Notes: generated by a model from the sequence alone, not told the origin. Positions 1 through 8,326 are shown, counted from the stretch's first letter. The stretch is DNA of 64,000 bases from Saccharopolyspora gloriosae (GCF_022828475.1 NZ_CP059557.1:5441470-5505469), one strand, 5' to 3'. Translations and numbers: made by a program.

Positions 1-1594
1 TGTGGCTCGGTAGCAGTGTGGAGGCGTCGTAGCCGCGGGTGTTCATTTGGTCGCCGAGCACGATGTTGGAGTCGCGCCAGTCCATCACCCGGAGTGCGAA
101 CCGTGAGCCGAGCACGGCGCGCAGCCGGGACGGGATGGTGGCGGAGTCCGGCCGCTGGGTCGCCAGGATGACCACCACGCCGACCGCCGGTCCTTTCCGC
201 GCGAGGTAGGCCAGTAGATCGGCGATGTGCGCGCCGAGCGTCGTCTTCACCTCGCCGACGTCTTGGCGCTTCGGGTTGTCCAGGAAGACCTGTACTTCGT
301 CCAGGATCACGCCCGTGATGGGCATCCCGAGGTCGGCATCCCGCGATATGGCCCGCGTGATCTTCGATTCCGGGCACAGCTCGTCGTCCAGTGTGGACAT
401 TCGGGTGTAGCGCTGCTGCACTTCGCCGACCAACTCGGTGAGGTGGTCGCGCACCGCTTCGGCGTGCCGATCGTCGTCGCCGCGCACGAAACGGTGCGCG
501 ACGGCTTCGACGGCGTCCCAATCGTTTCCTCCCTTGCCGTCGAAGACGTAGAGCCGTGCGTGCGGGTCGAGGACGAGGCCGGCGGTGGCGAGTCGGGCGG
601 CAAATGTCTTGCCTTGGCGCGGAATCGCGCCCACGAGCAGCGACGTCCACACCAACGGCAGGTCGATCCGCCGGTTCCGCGCGTCGCGCCCGAACGGCAC
701 CGGGCGCCAGGCATCCCAGGAATCCACCGACAGCAGCGGGCACGGCAACGCCGGGCCGGAGTACGGATCGTCGTCGGCCACCCACAGGAACACCCGCCCG
801 GCGTGCCCGCGCCTGCCCCGCACCCGTTCGGCGACGAGCTGCACCTCGTCGACCGCGAGCGCGGAGGCGAGCGCTTCGCGCTGCTTGATCACGTCGGCCG
901 CCTTGCGAGTGGCGGGCAGATCCACGGTCATCGCCCAGCCCTGCCCGGAGCGAACTGCGCGCTCCACCAGGTGCACGGTGTCCTCTCGCCCGATCAGCTT
1001 CGCGTCCCGGAACGCGTCGATGAGGACTTGCGGGTCCATCGTCCACGCGAACGAACGCGGACCGGCGATGACGCGCTTGCGTCCCGCCGCGCCTTCCTTG
1101 CGACGTCCCGTCACGGCTGCCACTACAGCGACCAGTGCGAGCGATGCCCACAGCGCGGATTGTCCGAACAGGACTCCCAGCACCGTGCCCGCACCGATGA
1201 CGCCGAGGGCGACGGATCCGGTCACCTTCCAGCGGAACAGTGTCAGCGACCGGATTTCCAAGAACTTGTCGGCCAGCTTCTCGGACTGCTCGGCGGCCTC
1301 GCGGTAGTCGTGCACCCGCACCCATCGTCGCCACCGGCGCACCGCGAACAGCACGCCTCGGACGACGGCCCGCAGGAACCGCCACGGTGAGCGGGTCACC
1401 GCTGCGGCGGCGTCGATGAGCGCTTGCCGCAGTAGCGGCCACGACTTCAGCGATGCGGGCACGCGCGGCGAACGCTGCCACCACCGCGCGAACCGTCGTG
1501 CGCGTTCACGGCGTGGTCGGTCGTCCACGATTTCGGCGTCGAACACGGCTCGCTCCACCTCGTTCACGGAGCCTCGGAGTGCGTCGTCGTTCAT
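1..1594 (-). CDS. FtsK/SpoIIIE-like DNA translocase, AICE transfer protein (3' truncated by window)
   Basis: About 531 codons are visible and the C-terminus runs off the left edge. The N-terminal ~200 residues are basic and contain two hydrophobic segments (around residues 125-165). A Walker A motif GAIPRQGKT lies near residues 321-330 and a Walker B stretch GVILDEVQVF near 425. A later ILATQRP motif is typical of FtsK/TraB ATPases. In AICEs this protein pumps double-stranded DNA between mating hyphae. The ATG at 1594 overlaps the TGA of the upstream membrane gene (ATGA), so translation is probably coupled. It is the last visible gene of an operon that starts at the Xis-like gene. Confidence 0.85.
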   Translation of the reverse strand, partial: MNDDALRGSVNEVERAVFDAEIVDDRPRRERARRFARWWQRSPRVPASLKSWPLLRQALIDAAAAVTRSPWRFLRAVVRGVLFAVRRWRRWVRVHDYREAAEQSEKLADKFLEIRSLTLFRWKVTGSVALGVIGAGTVLGVLFGQSALWASLALVAVVAAVTGRRKEGAAGRKRVIAGPRSFAWTMDPQVLIDAFRDAKLIGREDTVHLVERAVRSGQGWAMTVDLPATRKAADVIKQREALASALAVDEVQLVAERVRGRRGHAGRVFLWVADDDPYSGPALPCPLLSVDSWDAWRPVPFGRDARNRRIDLPLVWTSLLVGAIPRQGKTFAARLATAGLVLDPHARLYVFDGKGGNDWDAVEAVAHRFVRGDDDRHAEAVRDHLTELVGEVQQRYTRMSTLDDELCPESKITRAISRDADLGMPITGVILDEVQVFLDNPKRQDVGEVKTTLGAHIADLLAYLARKGPAVGVVVILATQRPDSATIPSRLRAVLGSRFALRVMDWRDSNIVLGDQMNTRGYDASTLLPSH

Positions 1595-2295
1595 GGCTCG
1601 CCCCGTTCGGTGTTCACTTCCTCGGCGAGTGCGGCGGCCAGTCGTGAGGACAGCCCGCGCGAGCAGCCGGTGATCTCGCGAATCCACGCGGGAGTCACGG
1701 TCACGCCGGGCTGCCACGCCTGCCGCGCCCGGTTCAGGTACTCGTCGGCGGAGGTCCGGCGCGGCGGCGGCGCGGCCTTCCGCTCGGTTCGCTCGGGTGC
1801 TGCGGCCGGTCGCTGCGGTGCCTCTGAGAGCGCGGCGACTTCACCGAGCTTGTCCCGCAGGTCGGTCACCGCCTCGGCGGCCACGAACACCACCAGCGGC
1901 GGCACGGAATGCAGCACCACCATCGCGGCCGAGGCGTCCGCGAACGCCTCCCAGGTGTTCATGACGTAAGTCGCGGCGAGCGTGAACCACTTCGCCCCGC
2001 GCACCCACCCACCGGTGTGCACGCCATAGCGAGCGGTGACCTGCTCGGCCCGCAGGATCGCCAGCAGCACCAGCGACACCATCGGATCGAGCAGCCACGC
2101 AGCCGACCACCGCAGTGACCACACGGCCGCGTCTCCGGCGGCGAAGCTCTGGACGTTGGTCATGGTGAACGCGAGTCCGAGCAGGATTCCCGTCCAGCAC
2201 AACCGGTCCACTTGCCGCCGCACCTGCTCGACCGGTTCGGCCCCGGAGGGGACGGGCGGCGAGTGCCGCCCGTCCCGCGATGTCCGCCCGCTCAT
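1591..2295 (-). CDS. SpdB/DUF2637-like membrane protein of the transfer operon
   Basis: A 234-residue protein. Residues ~30-150 contain four hydrophobic segments (around WTGILLGLAFTMT, WLLDPMVSLVLLAIL, FTLAATYVMNTW and VVLHSVPPLVVFVAA). A charged Ala/Pro-rich linker follows, and then a C-terminal helical region (PAWIREITGCSRGLSSRLAAAL) that looks like a small winged-helix or DNA-binding tail. DUF2637-type proteins with this layout sit directly upstream of the FtsK-like gene in AICEs and are thought to act in intra-mycelial plasmid spread, though their activity is not established. Both ends overlap neighbours by 4 bases (ATGA), showing a tight operon. Confidence 0.75.
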   Translation of the reverse strand: MSGRTSRDGRHSPPVPSGAEPVEQVRRQVDRLCWTGILLGLAFTMTNVQSFAAGDAAVWSLRWSAAWLLDPMVSLVLLAILRAEQVTARYGVHTGGWVRGAKWFTLAATYVMNTWEAFADASAAMVVLHSVPPLVVFVAAEAVTDLRDKLGEVAALSEAPQRPAAAPERTERKAAPPPRRTSADEYLNRARQAWQPGVTVTPAWIREITGCSRGLSSRLAAALAEEVNTERGEP

Positions 2296-2621
2296 CGCTT
2301 CCGGCTCCGGTGATGCGGCGGCTCCGGTGTGGTGACCGTGAGCGCCTTGGTGAGCGTGTACGCCGCCAGCGCCGCCGGAATGCCCAGCACCGTGAACAGC
2401 GCCGCACCGCTACCGCCTTGCGTGATCACGAGCCACTGCCCGAGCACGATCACGCCCGCCGTCGCGACCACCCGCCCGGTCAGCGACACCAGCCGCGCCC
2501 CGGTCCGCGCGGTCTCGGCGGCCTTGCGGGACGCGCGGGCACTCGCCCGCCACACGCCGATCAGGACGAGCAGCGCACCGACCACCGCGAGCACTTGCAC
2601 TGGAGTGAGTTGCAGCGTCAT
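2292..2621 (-). CDS. Small two-helix membrane protein of the AICE transfer operon
   Basis: A 109-residue protein if the ATG at 2621 is used. I chose that start because it overlaps the preceding TGA as ATGA, like the other junctions in the operon; a GTG two codons upstream (2627) is also possible. Residues ~8-25 (VLAVVGALLVLIGVW) and ~50-90 form hydrophobic segments separated by a basic stretch, and the C-terminus is basic (HHRSRKR). I do not recognise a named family. Its position between the WhiB-like and DUF2637-like genes suggests a role in transfer or spread. Confidence 0.6.
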   Translation of the reverse strand: MTLQLTPVQVLAVVGALLVLIGVWRASARASRKAAETARTGARLVSLTGRVVATAGVIVLGQWLVITQGGSGAALFTVLGIPAALAAYTLTKALTVTTPEPPHHRSRKR

Positions 2622-2953
2622 TCCCACTCACCCCGCTCGGCTTCACGGCGTGCCCGCCACATCGGGTAGAGCGCGCGGCGGTCCTCTTCGGACAGCGCGC
2701 CCCACACCCCGACCGTCTCCGCTCCGGCGGAGCGGAACTCCAACTCCAAGCACTCGTCGCGAACCGGGCAGTCCGCGCACAGCCGCGCGGCCAATTCCCG
2801 ATCGGGCTCGGCGCCGGTCGGCTCCGGCGGGTCGCCCGCCGTGAGCTCCCACAGGCAGCGGCCGTTGTCCGTGACCACGTCGGTGAGCACGTCCAGCGGC
2901 AGCGACCGCAGCAGGTCCAGCCGCGCGAGCCGTTCGGTCTCTTCGGGATTCAC
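2618..2953 (-). CDS. WhiB-like (Wbl) iron-sulfur regulator carried by the AICE
   Basis: A protein of 111 residues from the GTG at 2953, whose GTGA overlaps the preceding stop; a second GTG at 2956 is adjacent. Four cysteines occur in the Wbl pattern: C33, then C59-x2-C62-x5-C68, expected to hold a [4Fe-4S] cluster. They are followed by GVWGALSEEDRRAL, the Wbl G(V/I)WGG turn with the last Gly changed to Ala, and a basic tail (RARREAER). Wbl proteins are actinobacterial transcription factors that act with sigma factors. Here it lies within the conjugation operon, so it probably regulates the element or links its transfer to host development or redox state; that link is inference. Confidence 0.85.
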   Translation of the reverse strand: MNPEETERLARLDLLRSLPLDVLTDVVTDNGRCLWELTAGDPPEPTGAEPDRELAARLCADCPVRDECLELEFRSAGAETVGVWGALSEEDRRALYPMWRARREAERGEWE

Positions 2954-3231
2954 CACGACGCACCCCCGTTCAGCCGCGCCACGTCGCGAGCGGTCCGGCG
3001 CTCGGCGGCCATCTCCGCCACTTCCACGCGACCGCCCGACTCGCTCGCCTCAGCGGCGAGCCGGTCCACGGCCGCACTCGGGACCACGTAGCGGGTGCGG
3101 ACCCGCACGGCCGGGAACGAGTCCTCCCGGATGGCGCGGTACAGCGTCGAGGGGTTGCAGCGCATGATCCGCGCCGCTTCCCGAACCGTGTAGAACGTCG
3201 GTCTCCCGGCGTTCTCGAAGTTCTTTTCCAT
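2950..3231 (-). CDS. Excisionase-type helix-turn-helix protein (Xis-like)
   Basis: A 93-residue protein. Residues ~12-60 (TVREAARIMRCNPSTLYRAI followed by FPAVRVRTRYVVPSAAVDRL) match the MerR/excisionase HTH fold: a helix-turn-helix, a wing with a basic RTRY, then a helix. A clear Shine-Dalgarno sequence (AGGAGA) precedes the ATG by about 8 bases. It is the first gene of the operon Xis-WhiB-membrane-DUF2637-FtsK and is divergent from an XRE repressor gene. In classical AICEs xis lies beside int; here it is about 3.7 kb away and heads the transfer operon. It may therefore be a regulator or an excisionase co-expressed with transfer functions. Confidence 0.75.
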   Translation of the reverse strand: MEKNFENAGRPTFYTVREAARIMRCNPSTLYRAIREDSFPAVRVRTRYVVPSAAVDRLAAEASESGGRVEVAEMAAERRTARDVARLNGGASW

Positions 3232-3392
3232 GTTTGTGTCTCCTGAGAACGAGGAATGCGCGCATTTCGGCGGAATAGAAAGCCAATATCAGCGCATAGA
3301 AGACGCGAAGTGCCTCGTCCCTCGCGTGGGGTTGCTGTGTCGAAAAAGAGTTCGCGCTAATGTCGGCGCTGAGGCGGAGCGCGGAGGAATAC

Positions 3393-3779
3393 GTGTCGGA
3401 GGACTGGACTGCGGTCGCTCATGCGATTGACCAGCGCGTGAGCGAACTCGGTATGCGGCAACGCGAGTTGGCAGAGCGCTCGCACGTATCGCAGGCGATC
3501 GTGCGCGAGTTGCAGCACAACACCGTGCAGCGGCGGCGGAGCGCGCGAACGCTCGAAGCGCTGTCGCTGGCGTTGGGCTGGCACGCCGAACACCTCTCGG
3601 CCGTGCTCGACCGCCGCACTCCGCCCCAGGTCGGCGACCCGCTGACCATTGCCGATGACGATGTGCCCGGCCGGCTGTCGGCCATCGAACACCAGCTCCG
3701 CCGGATCACCGACACGCTCGACGAGATGAACTCGCGGCTCACCGCGGAGACCGGACGTGGCGGCGGGTCGGGCGGCTAG
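3393..3779 (+). CDS. XRE-family HTH regulator of the AICE
   Basis: A 128-residue protein from the GTG at 3393, which is preceded by GGAGGA. An upstream ATG at 3360 would add 11 residues but has no comparable ribosome binding site. An HTH-3 domain spans residues ~7-60 (MRQRELAERSHVSQAIVREL is the recognition region), with a C-terminal tail predicted to be helical (LSAIEHQLRRITDTLDEMNS). It is divergent from the Xis-led operon with about 160 bases between them, the usual position of a repressor controlling both directions. Neither operator nor ligand is identified. Confidence 0.75.
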   Translation: MSEDWTAVAHAIDQRVSELGMRQRELAERSHVSQAIVRELQHNTVQRRRSARTLEALSLALGWHAEHLSAVLDRRTPPQVGDPLTIADDDVPGRLSAIEHQLRRITDTLDEMNSRLTAETGRGGGSGG

Positions 3780-3883
3780 CCGACCGCTCCGGCGATCAAC
3801 CGGCCTGCCCCGGTGGGCCGTTCCATGTGCGCTGTCCATGACTCCAAGAAACGGCAGTCGAGCGCGTTTTCACAGATGGCTGC

Positions 3884-3916
3884 GGTTAACCGCGACGCCA
3901 TTAACCGCAATTAACC
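3884..3916. promoter_or_regulatory. TTAACC direct-repeat cluster upstream of XRE-TPR gene
   Basis: TTAACCGC occurs at 3886-3893 and 3901-3908, and TTAACC at 3911-3916. The first copy is part of the perfect palindrome GGTTAACC (3884-3891). The cluster lies 35-67 bases upstream of the ATG at 3951. It looks like an operator or iteron cluster for one of the element's regulators; the binding protein is unknown. Confidence 0.45.
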
Positions 3917-3950
3917 ATGCAGGTCAGATCGCATATCGGGGGATGATGCG

Positions 3951-5075
3951 ATGACAGCGAAAACCCGCTTGCAAGTGGTTCGCAGGCAGCTCGACTACTC
4001 GGCCAACGACGTGATCCGGATGCTCGACCGACTCGCGAAACGGCTAGATGTGTCGGTCATGTCGCCGACGAGCCTGAAAACGAAGCTCTCCCGCTGGGAG
4101 AACGGACACGAGTCCGTCAGCGAGCCCTACCGGCGGCTGTTCCGCGAGCTCTACGGCCGCACCGACGAGGAGTTGGGGTTCCCGTCCGAGCCGGATGACC
4201 AAGACGTCGCCGAACTACGCGCCCGCATCGCGGTCGCCCGCCGGGTTGATCCGGAGCTGCTGGAGAGCTTCCGTCTCCAGGTGGACCATGCCCGGCAGAT
4301 CGATCGACGCTTCGGTGGCGTCACCATGCTGGACCGGCTCCGGGGCGACATCGACCAGGTGAGCAATCTGCTCGGACACAGCACGCTGAGCGGGCACCGC
4401 GAAGCGCTTGCGGGCGTGCTCACCGAAGCGTCCACATTGGCCGGGTGGGAAGCCCTCGACCGCAGCGCGCACGGGCAGGCGTGGGAGCACTACGAGCGCG
4501 CGAAAACCGCCGCGCGAGAAGCGATGTCGCTGCCGCTGCTCGCGCACGCCACCGCCGAGCAGGCGTTCGTGCTCATCGACATTGGCGAGACCGAAGCGGC
4601 GGCTGAACAGCTCGCCGTAGCTCGTGAAGTGGCCGGAGACGCAGCTCCCTCGTTGCTCCGAGCGTGGTTGGCGGCTGCGCACGGCGAAGGGCTTTCGGCG
4701 GTCGGGCAGCGAGACGACGCACTTCGGGCGTTCGATCAAGCCGACCAGCTCTTGCCCGCCGAACCGGTCGATCCCGCGTTGCCGTTCCTGTTCCTCGGCG
4801 GCTCACACCTGGACCGGTGGCGCGGCAACGCGCTGAGCAAACTCGGGGAGGCCGAAGCGATCGACCAGCTCACCGACGCGCTCCCGCGCTTGCCCGAGGC
4901 GTTCACGCGCGCCCGCACGGGAATCTTGGTCGATCTCGCGTTCGCCTACGCCGCAGCAGGCGAACGAGACGCCGCACTCGAACACTCCCGCCAAGCACGG
5001 CGCCTCGCCTCCCAAATCAAGTCAGACCGCCAACTACGCCGACTCAGCGGCCTGATCCTTCCCGGCTCCTCGTGA
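3951..5075 (+). CDS. XRE HTH plus TPR-like C-terminal domain transcriptional regulator
   Basis: A 374-residue protein. The N-terminal ~75 residues form an XRE-type domain (SLKTKLSRWENGHESVSEPY is the characteristic SRWENG recognition turn). Residues ~90-370 are all-helical with repeated Ala-rich helices (AHGQAWEHYERAKTAAREAM, HATAEQAFVLIDIGETEAAA), as in TPR-containing regulators of actinomycetes. Such proteins often respond to peptides or small ligands, but the ligand here is unknown. The ATG follows GGGGGATGATGCG. The last 42 bases overlap the end of the convergent Nudix gene. Confidence 0.7.
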   Translation: MTAKTRLQVVRRQLDYSANDVIRMLDRLAKRLDVSVMSPTSLKTKLSRWENGHESVSEPYRRLFRELYGRTDEELGFPSEPDDQDVAELRARIAVARRVDPELLESFRLQVDHARQIDRRFGGVTMLDRLRGDIDQVSNLLGHSTLSGHREALAGVLTEASTLAGWEALDRSAHGQAWEHYERAKTAAREAMSLPLLAHATAEQAFVLIDIGETEAAAEQLAVAREVAGDAAPSLLRAWLAAAHGEGLSAVGQRDDALRAFDQADQLLPAEPVDPALPFLFLGGSHLDRWRGNALSKLGEAEAIDQLTDALPRLPEAFTRARTGILVDLAFAYAAAGERDAALEHSRQARRLASQIKSDRQLRRLSGLILPGSS

Positions 5076-5633
5076 GGCTAGGTAGTACAACAGCGCGACC
5101 AACGTCCCGGACCCGAGAAGCTTTCGCTGCTGCGTCAACTCGATGACGCGCTCCAGCGGAACCCACTCGATCGTCCCGGCTTCCTCTTCATCGGTCGGGT
5201 CGCCGACGTGCCTCGCCCCGCGCCACAGGTAGACGTCGAACTGCGCGGTGACCATGCCGGGGATCGGCTCGAAGCTCACCAGGTGCTCGGCCTCCCCGAC
5301 CGGCTCCCAACCGCTTTCCTCGCTCGCCTCACGCAACGCCGTCGCCGTGGACTCCTCGTCCCCGTCCACGATGCCGCCCAGCAGCTCGTAACCCCACTCA
5401 TCCGTGGCGAACCGGTACCGCCACAGCATCAACACCTCATCGCGCTCGTTCACTATCAACGCCACCGCAACCCGATCCAGGTGCACCACGTGATGCTCGA
5501 ACCGCCGCCCATCCGGCGGCTCAACATCCACTAGCCCCAGCCGGACATACCGGTTGTCATAGATCGTCCGCTCCCCGTGCACCCGCCATGCTCCGCGCTC
5601 AAATTCGTTCACCTGCACACGGTACAACGCCAA
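5034..5633 (-). CDS. Nudix hydrolase of the AICE (Pif-like position)
   Basis: A 199-residue protein from a TTG at 5633; GTG codons a few residues in (5618, 5612) are alternative starts. The Nudix box is perfect: GIVDGDEESTATALREASEE followed by SG fits G-x5-E-x7-RE-U-x-EE-x-G. The surrounding fold resembles ADP-sugar/ADP-ribose-type Nudix enzymes (LLGGIVDG, EPIPGMVTAQFDVYLW). In pSAM2 the Nudix protein Pif confers transfer immunity on donor cells. The same role is plausible here because this gene sits between a regulator and the int region, but it is inference. The 3' end overlaps the XRE-TPR gene by 42 bases in convergent orientation, so the two transcripts are antisense there. Confidence 0.8.
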   Translation of the reverse strand: MALYRVQVNEFERGAWRVHGERTIYDNRYVRLGLVDVEPPDGRRFEHHVVHLDRVAVALIVNERDEVLMLWRYRFATDEWGYELLGGIVDGDEESTATALREASEESGWEPVGEAEHLVSFEPIPGMVTAQFDVYLWRGARHVGDPTDEEEAGTIEWVPLERVIELTQQRKLLGSGTLVALLYYLASRGAGKDQAAESA

Positions 5634-5672
5634 ATACGCTACCGTTTCGCCACCAAAACGATTCTAACCTAG

Positions 5673-6905
5673 GTGACGATGTTTACCAAATTACTAAGCA
5701 CTGGGCTCGCCTTTCAAGCAGTGCTCATAATTCTATTCTCAATCGCATACGCTTTCATGTATATATTCACCCTCGGGCAGGGAGTCCGAATATTCGTCGG
5801 GGCCGTGTACGTTCGAGATTTCCGGAGCAATACACGTGTCAGGCATCTTGTTTTTCGTCGCACACTCGCATCACTAAGTTTCTTAATCGCAACATTTCCA
5901 GTAGGGCTATTCAGCTTTTCGGTAGCCGTCGGAATAAACGAAGATAGCCAAATTATCGACATCCCGATCATGCTAGCCTCCCTACCCGTAGTGTATTTAG
6001 TTTTGTACCCAATCCTGGGAGCACGAATATACTCCAACCTCAGGAAAACAACCTCAGATCCAGAAAAATGGACACCCTTGCTGGGTGAAAATTACGCATC
6101 CACCCTTAGGGAAATCCGGGTAGCGCACGCCAACAATATAACTTCCGCCTACTGGGTTCTCTTCGTTGGATTTGCCCCTGCCATGTGGGCGCTCGGGAAA
6201 GTGTTGACTTTCCATCCACCTACGCCATTTTCCGATGTCCTCGCTGGCGGGTCGGTTGCACTTATAGGACTTGCGGTAGGACTTTTTGCGATGTCCGCAT
6301 TCTCCACCCTGGACAGGGTTCTCCCTCATCGGAGGGTCATAAATCGGTGCTTGGTTCTACTGAAGCACCTCGAAAAAGACTCTCCCGGATCACCCGCCCG
6401 TACGGCTGTCCAGACAGCGCAGAAGCAGGTAGCACCGCCGCAATCCTTTTCCGCGTCAAGATGGAGAAATCCAATGCATAAAGCTGGCTTCGACCTAGCT
6501 CGCGCACTGGAGAGGACCGCCCTCGGATTCAGGGGAAAATTCACCCATGGCGATTACGTGCAAATCTATACTGAGTGCACGAAACTTGCCGACTCGCTTA
6601 GGTCCGAGGCAATGGAAGGAGACTCCCCCGAATCACGAGAGCGCTATGCAGATTTGGTACGGTGCGCCCTATCTTTCGTAGCGAGTGATAACCCAACTCG
6701 ACTTCTACCACACGTCCGAACAATCACCTCCGAGCAACAAGGGAAAACACCCCCTTCTGGCAGGTTCCTGCTATTCCTTGAATCCATAAACGAACATGCC
6801 CAACATGCTTGGGGCACTGTCAAAGTTATCGGTGCGCTGGTAGCAATTACTTTCATGATCATTTACGGAAAATGGGATACCGTCGGGAAGTTTTTCTTGC
6901 AGTAG
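5673..6905 (+). CDS. Polytopic membrane protein, AICE cargo of unknown function
   Basis: A 410-residue protein (GTG at 5673 or ATG at 5679). Hydrophobic segments occur at about residues 10-38, 63-88, 94-115, 165-182, 190-210 and 385-405, with a soluble ~150-residue region between the fifth and the last. The gene is visibly AT-richer than everything around it and uses codons such as ATA, AAT and AGG that its neighbours avoid, indicating recent acquisition. I do not recognise the family. Its position beside the integrase is a common slot for cargo such as defence or surface-exclusion functions, but nothing in the sequence proves that. Confidence 0.7.
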   Translation: MTMFTKLLSTGLAFQAVLIILFSIAYAFMYIFTLGQGVRIFVGAVYVRDFRSNTRVRHLVFRRTLASLSFLIATFPVGLFSFSVAVGINEDSQIIDIPIMLASLPVVYLVLYPILGARIYSNLRKTTSDPEKWTPLLGENYASTLREIRVAHANNITSAYWVLFVGFAPAMWALGKVLTFHPPTPFSDVLAGGSVALIGLAVGLFAMSAFSTLDRVLPHRRVINRCLVLLKHLEKDSPGSPARTAVQTAQKQVAPPQSFSASRWRNPMHKAGFDLARALERTALGFRGKFTHGDYVQIYTECTKLADSLRSEAMEGDSPESRERYADLVRCALSFVASDNPTRLLPHVRTITSEQQGKTPPSGRFLLFLESINEHAQHAWGTVKVIGALVAITFMIIYGKWDTVGKFFLQ

Positions 6906-6915
6906 ACGCACGGTA

Positions 6916-8169
6916 CTACCTAGTCCTTTTCGGCATTCGGCTTCCAAGGATTTCTGCCGCCTTGCGATCGGAGGCCGCAACCCATGCCGCATAGACCCGT
7001 AGCGTGGTCGCGCCACCCCCACCGTGCCCGAGGCGGCCGGAGACGGTCGGTAGATCAACGCCAGCAGTAAGGAGTTCCGTCGCCGAGTAGTGCCGCAAGG
7101 CGTGGAGGTGGGTTCGGATTCCGAGGCGTTTCGCCATGTTCGTGTAGCGGGAGCTGAGGGCGTCCGGTGGGTACGGGTGGCTGTGGTCCGGGCTCTTGGT
7201 GCCGGTGAAGACGAACAGGTCCTCGGAGAACTCGATCCCGAGTGCTTCGGCCCGTTCACGGACGCGGCGCTTGTGCTCGCCGAGGAGGACGACCGTTTCG
7301 GTGTCGAGAGCGATGCGGCGGTTCTGGTGGGTCTTGGTGTCCTTTTCCTGGCCGCCGACCCAGTTCCGGCGGAGGTCGATCACGCCGGTGTCCAAGTCGA
7401 GGCGGGAGAAGCGGAGGGCGACCAGCTCGCCCCGGCGCATCCCGGTGGTCATCGCGAGCCACACGAGGGTGCCCCAGTCCTCGTCCAGCCGGAACGCCTC
7501 TTCCGAGAGGCGGGCCGCCTCGTCCGGCGTCGGCGGGTCGGGCTCCGGTGGCTTCTGCTTCGGCTTGCGCGCCACCCGTGCGGGGTTGGTGTTGATCCAG
7601 TCCCAGCGCTCCGCAGCGTCGAGGGTGCCACTGATGATGAAGTGGATCTGCCGGACCGTCGAAGCGGCCATCGGCTTGCAGACGTGCGGCTTGCACTTCG
7701 CCGCCACGCAGTCGTGATCGCCGTCCTTCTTGTGGCGCTCGATGAACGGCTTGCCGTCGCACCGCACCCGGCACCGGCGGAGCTCCGTGTAGAAGTTCTC
7801 CAGCATCCGCGCCGTGATCTTGTTGACCGCTGTCTCCCCCAGCGCCGGTCGGATGACTCGGGAAACGTAGCCCTCGTAGGTCTCGCGGGTGCTCTGCTCG
7901 ATCTCGTTCGTCCGCAGCCACTCGTCGAGGGCGTAGGACAACGTCGCCGACGACGGCGCGGAGCGCTGTCCGTCGACCTGAGAGAGCAACTTGTTCAGCA
8001 GGCGTTCGGCCCGCTTCCGGGCGGCCTTGTCCGTCCCCTGCACCGCGTCCCGCAGGTACGTCCGTTTGCCGGTAACGGGGTCCACTCCGGCGTAAACGAT
8101 CACGCGGAGTGTCCTGCCGTGCTCTTCGATGCGGCCTCGCTGGCGTCCGCCGCTGCTCGCACTACCCAT
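6916..8169 (-). CDS. int: Tyrosine site-specific integrase of the AICE
   Basis: A 417-residue protein from the ATG at 8169. An in-frame extension to 8214 is possible but adds a repetitive WVRVWVRV stretch. It has an N-terminal arm-binding/SAM-like core-binding region (to about residue 200). The catalytic domain then shows the R-H-R-Y set: TGMRRGELVALR (first Arg), KTHQNRR (beta-hairpin Lys), HALRHYSATELL (HxxR), GRLGHGG (His) and a Tyr in LRVYAAW. A Cys/His-rich insertion (CRVRCDG ... GDHDCVAAKCKPHVCKP, about residues 135-165) interrupts the core-binding domain and could bind zinc. The gene lies about 80 bases downstream of the tRNA 3' end and on the same strand. Confidence 0.95.
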   Translation of the reverse strand: MGSASSGGRQRGRIEEHGRTLRVIVYAGVDPVTGKRTYLRDAVQGTDKAARKRAERLLNKLLSQVDGQRSAPSSATLSYALDEWLRTNEIEQSTRETYEGYVSRVIRPALGETAVNKITARMLENFYTELRRCRVRCDGKPFIERHKKDGDHDCVAAKCKPHVCKPMAASTVRQIHFIISGTLDAAERWDWINTNPARVARKPKQKPPEPDPPTPDEAARLSEEAFRLDEDWGTLVWLAMTTGMRRGELVALRFSRLDLDTGVIDLRRNWVGGQEKDTKTHQNRRIALDTETVVLLGEHKRRVRERAEALGIEFSEDLFVFTGTKSPDHSHPYPPDALSSRYTNMAKRLGIRTHLHALRHYSATELLTAGVDLPTVSGRLGHGGGGATTLRVYAAWVAASDRKAAEILGSRMPKRTR

Positions 8170-8249
8170 GCTTCGGGAAGCTACTCGCACCCAAACTCGC
8201 ACCCAAGTCGACAAATTCGATCTTGTTACGAGTTCCGCCGCAGGTCAGA

Positions 8250-8326
<77 letters not shown>

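Larger units (their letters stand above)
1..8249. mobile_element. AICE-type integrative conjugative element (int-proximal part, left end outside window)
   Basis: Everything from the left edge to the 3' end of the CAU tRNA reads as one element: an FtsK-like transfer ATPase, two membrane transfer proteins, a WhiB-like protein, an Xis-like HTH protein, XRE regulators, a Nudix protein, a composition-deviant membrane protein and a tyrosine integrase next to the tRNA. This gene set is known from actinomycete integrative and conjugative elements such as pSAM2, pSE101 and pSE211. The right boundary is inferred to lie at the tRNA 3' end (8250). The left attachment site and any replication gene lie outside the window, so the duplicated att core cannot be seen. 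Confidence 0.85.
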
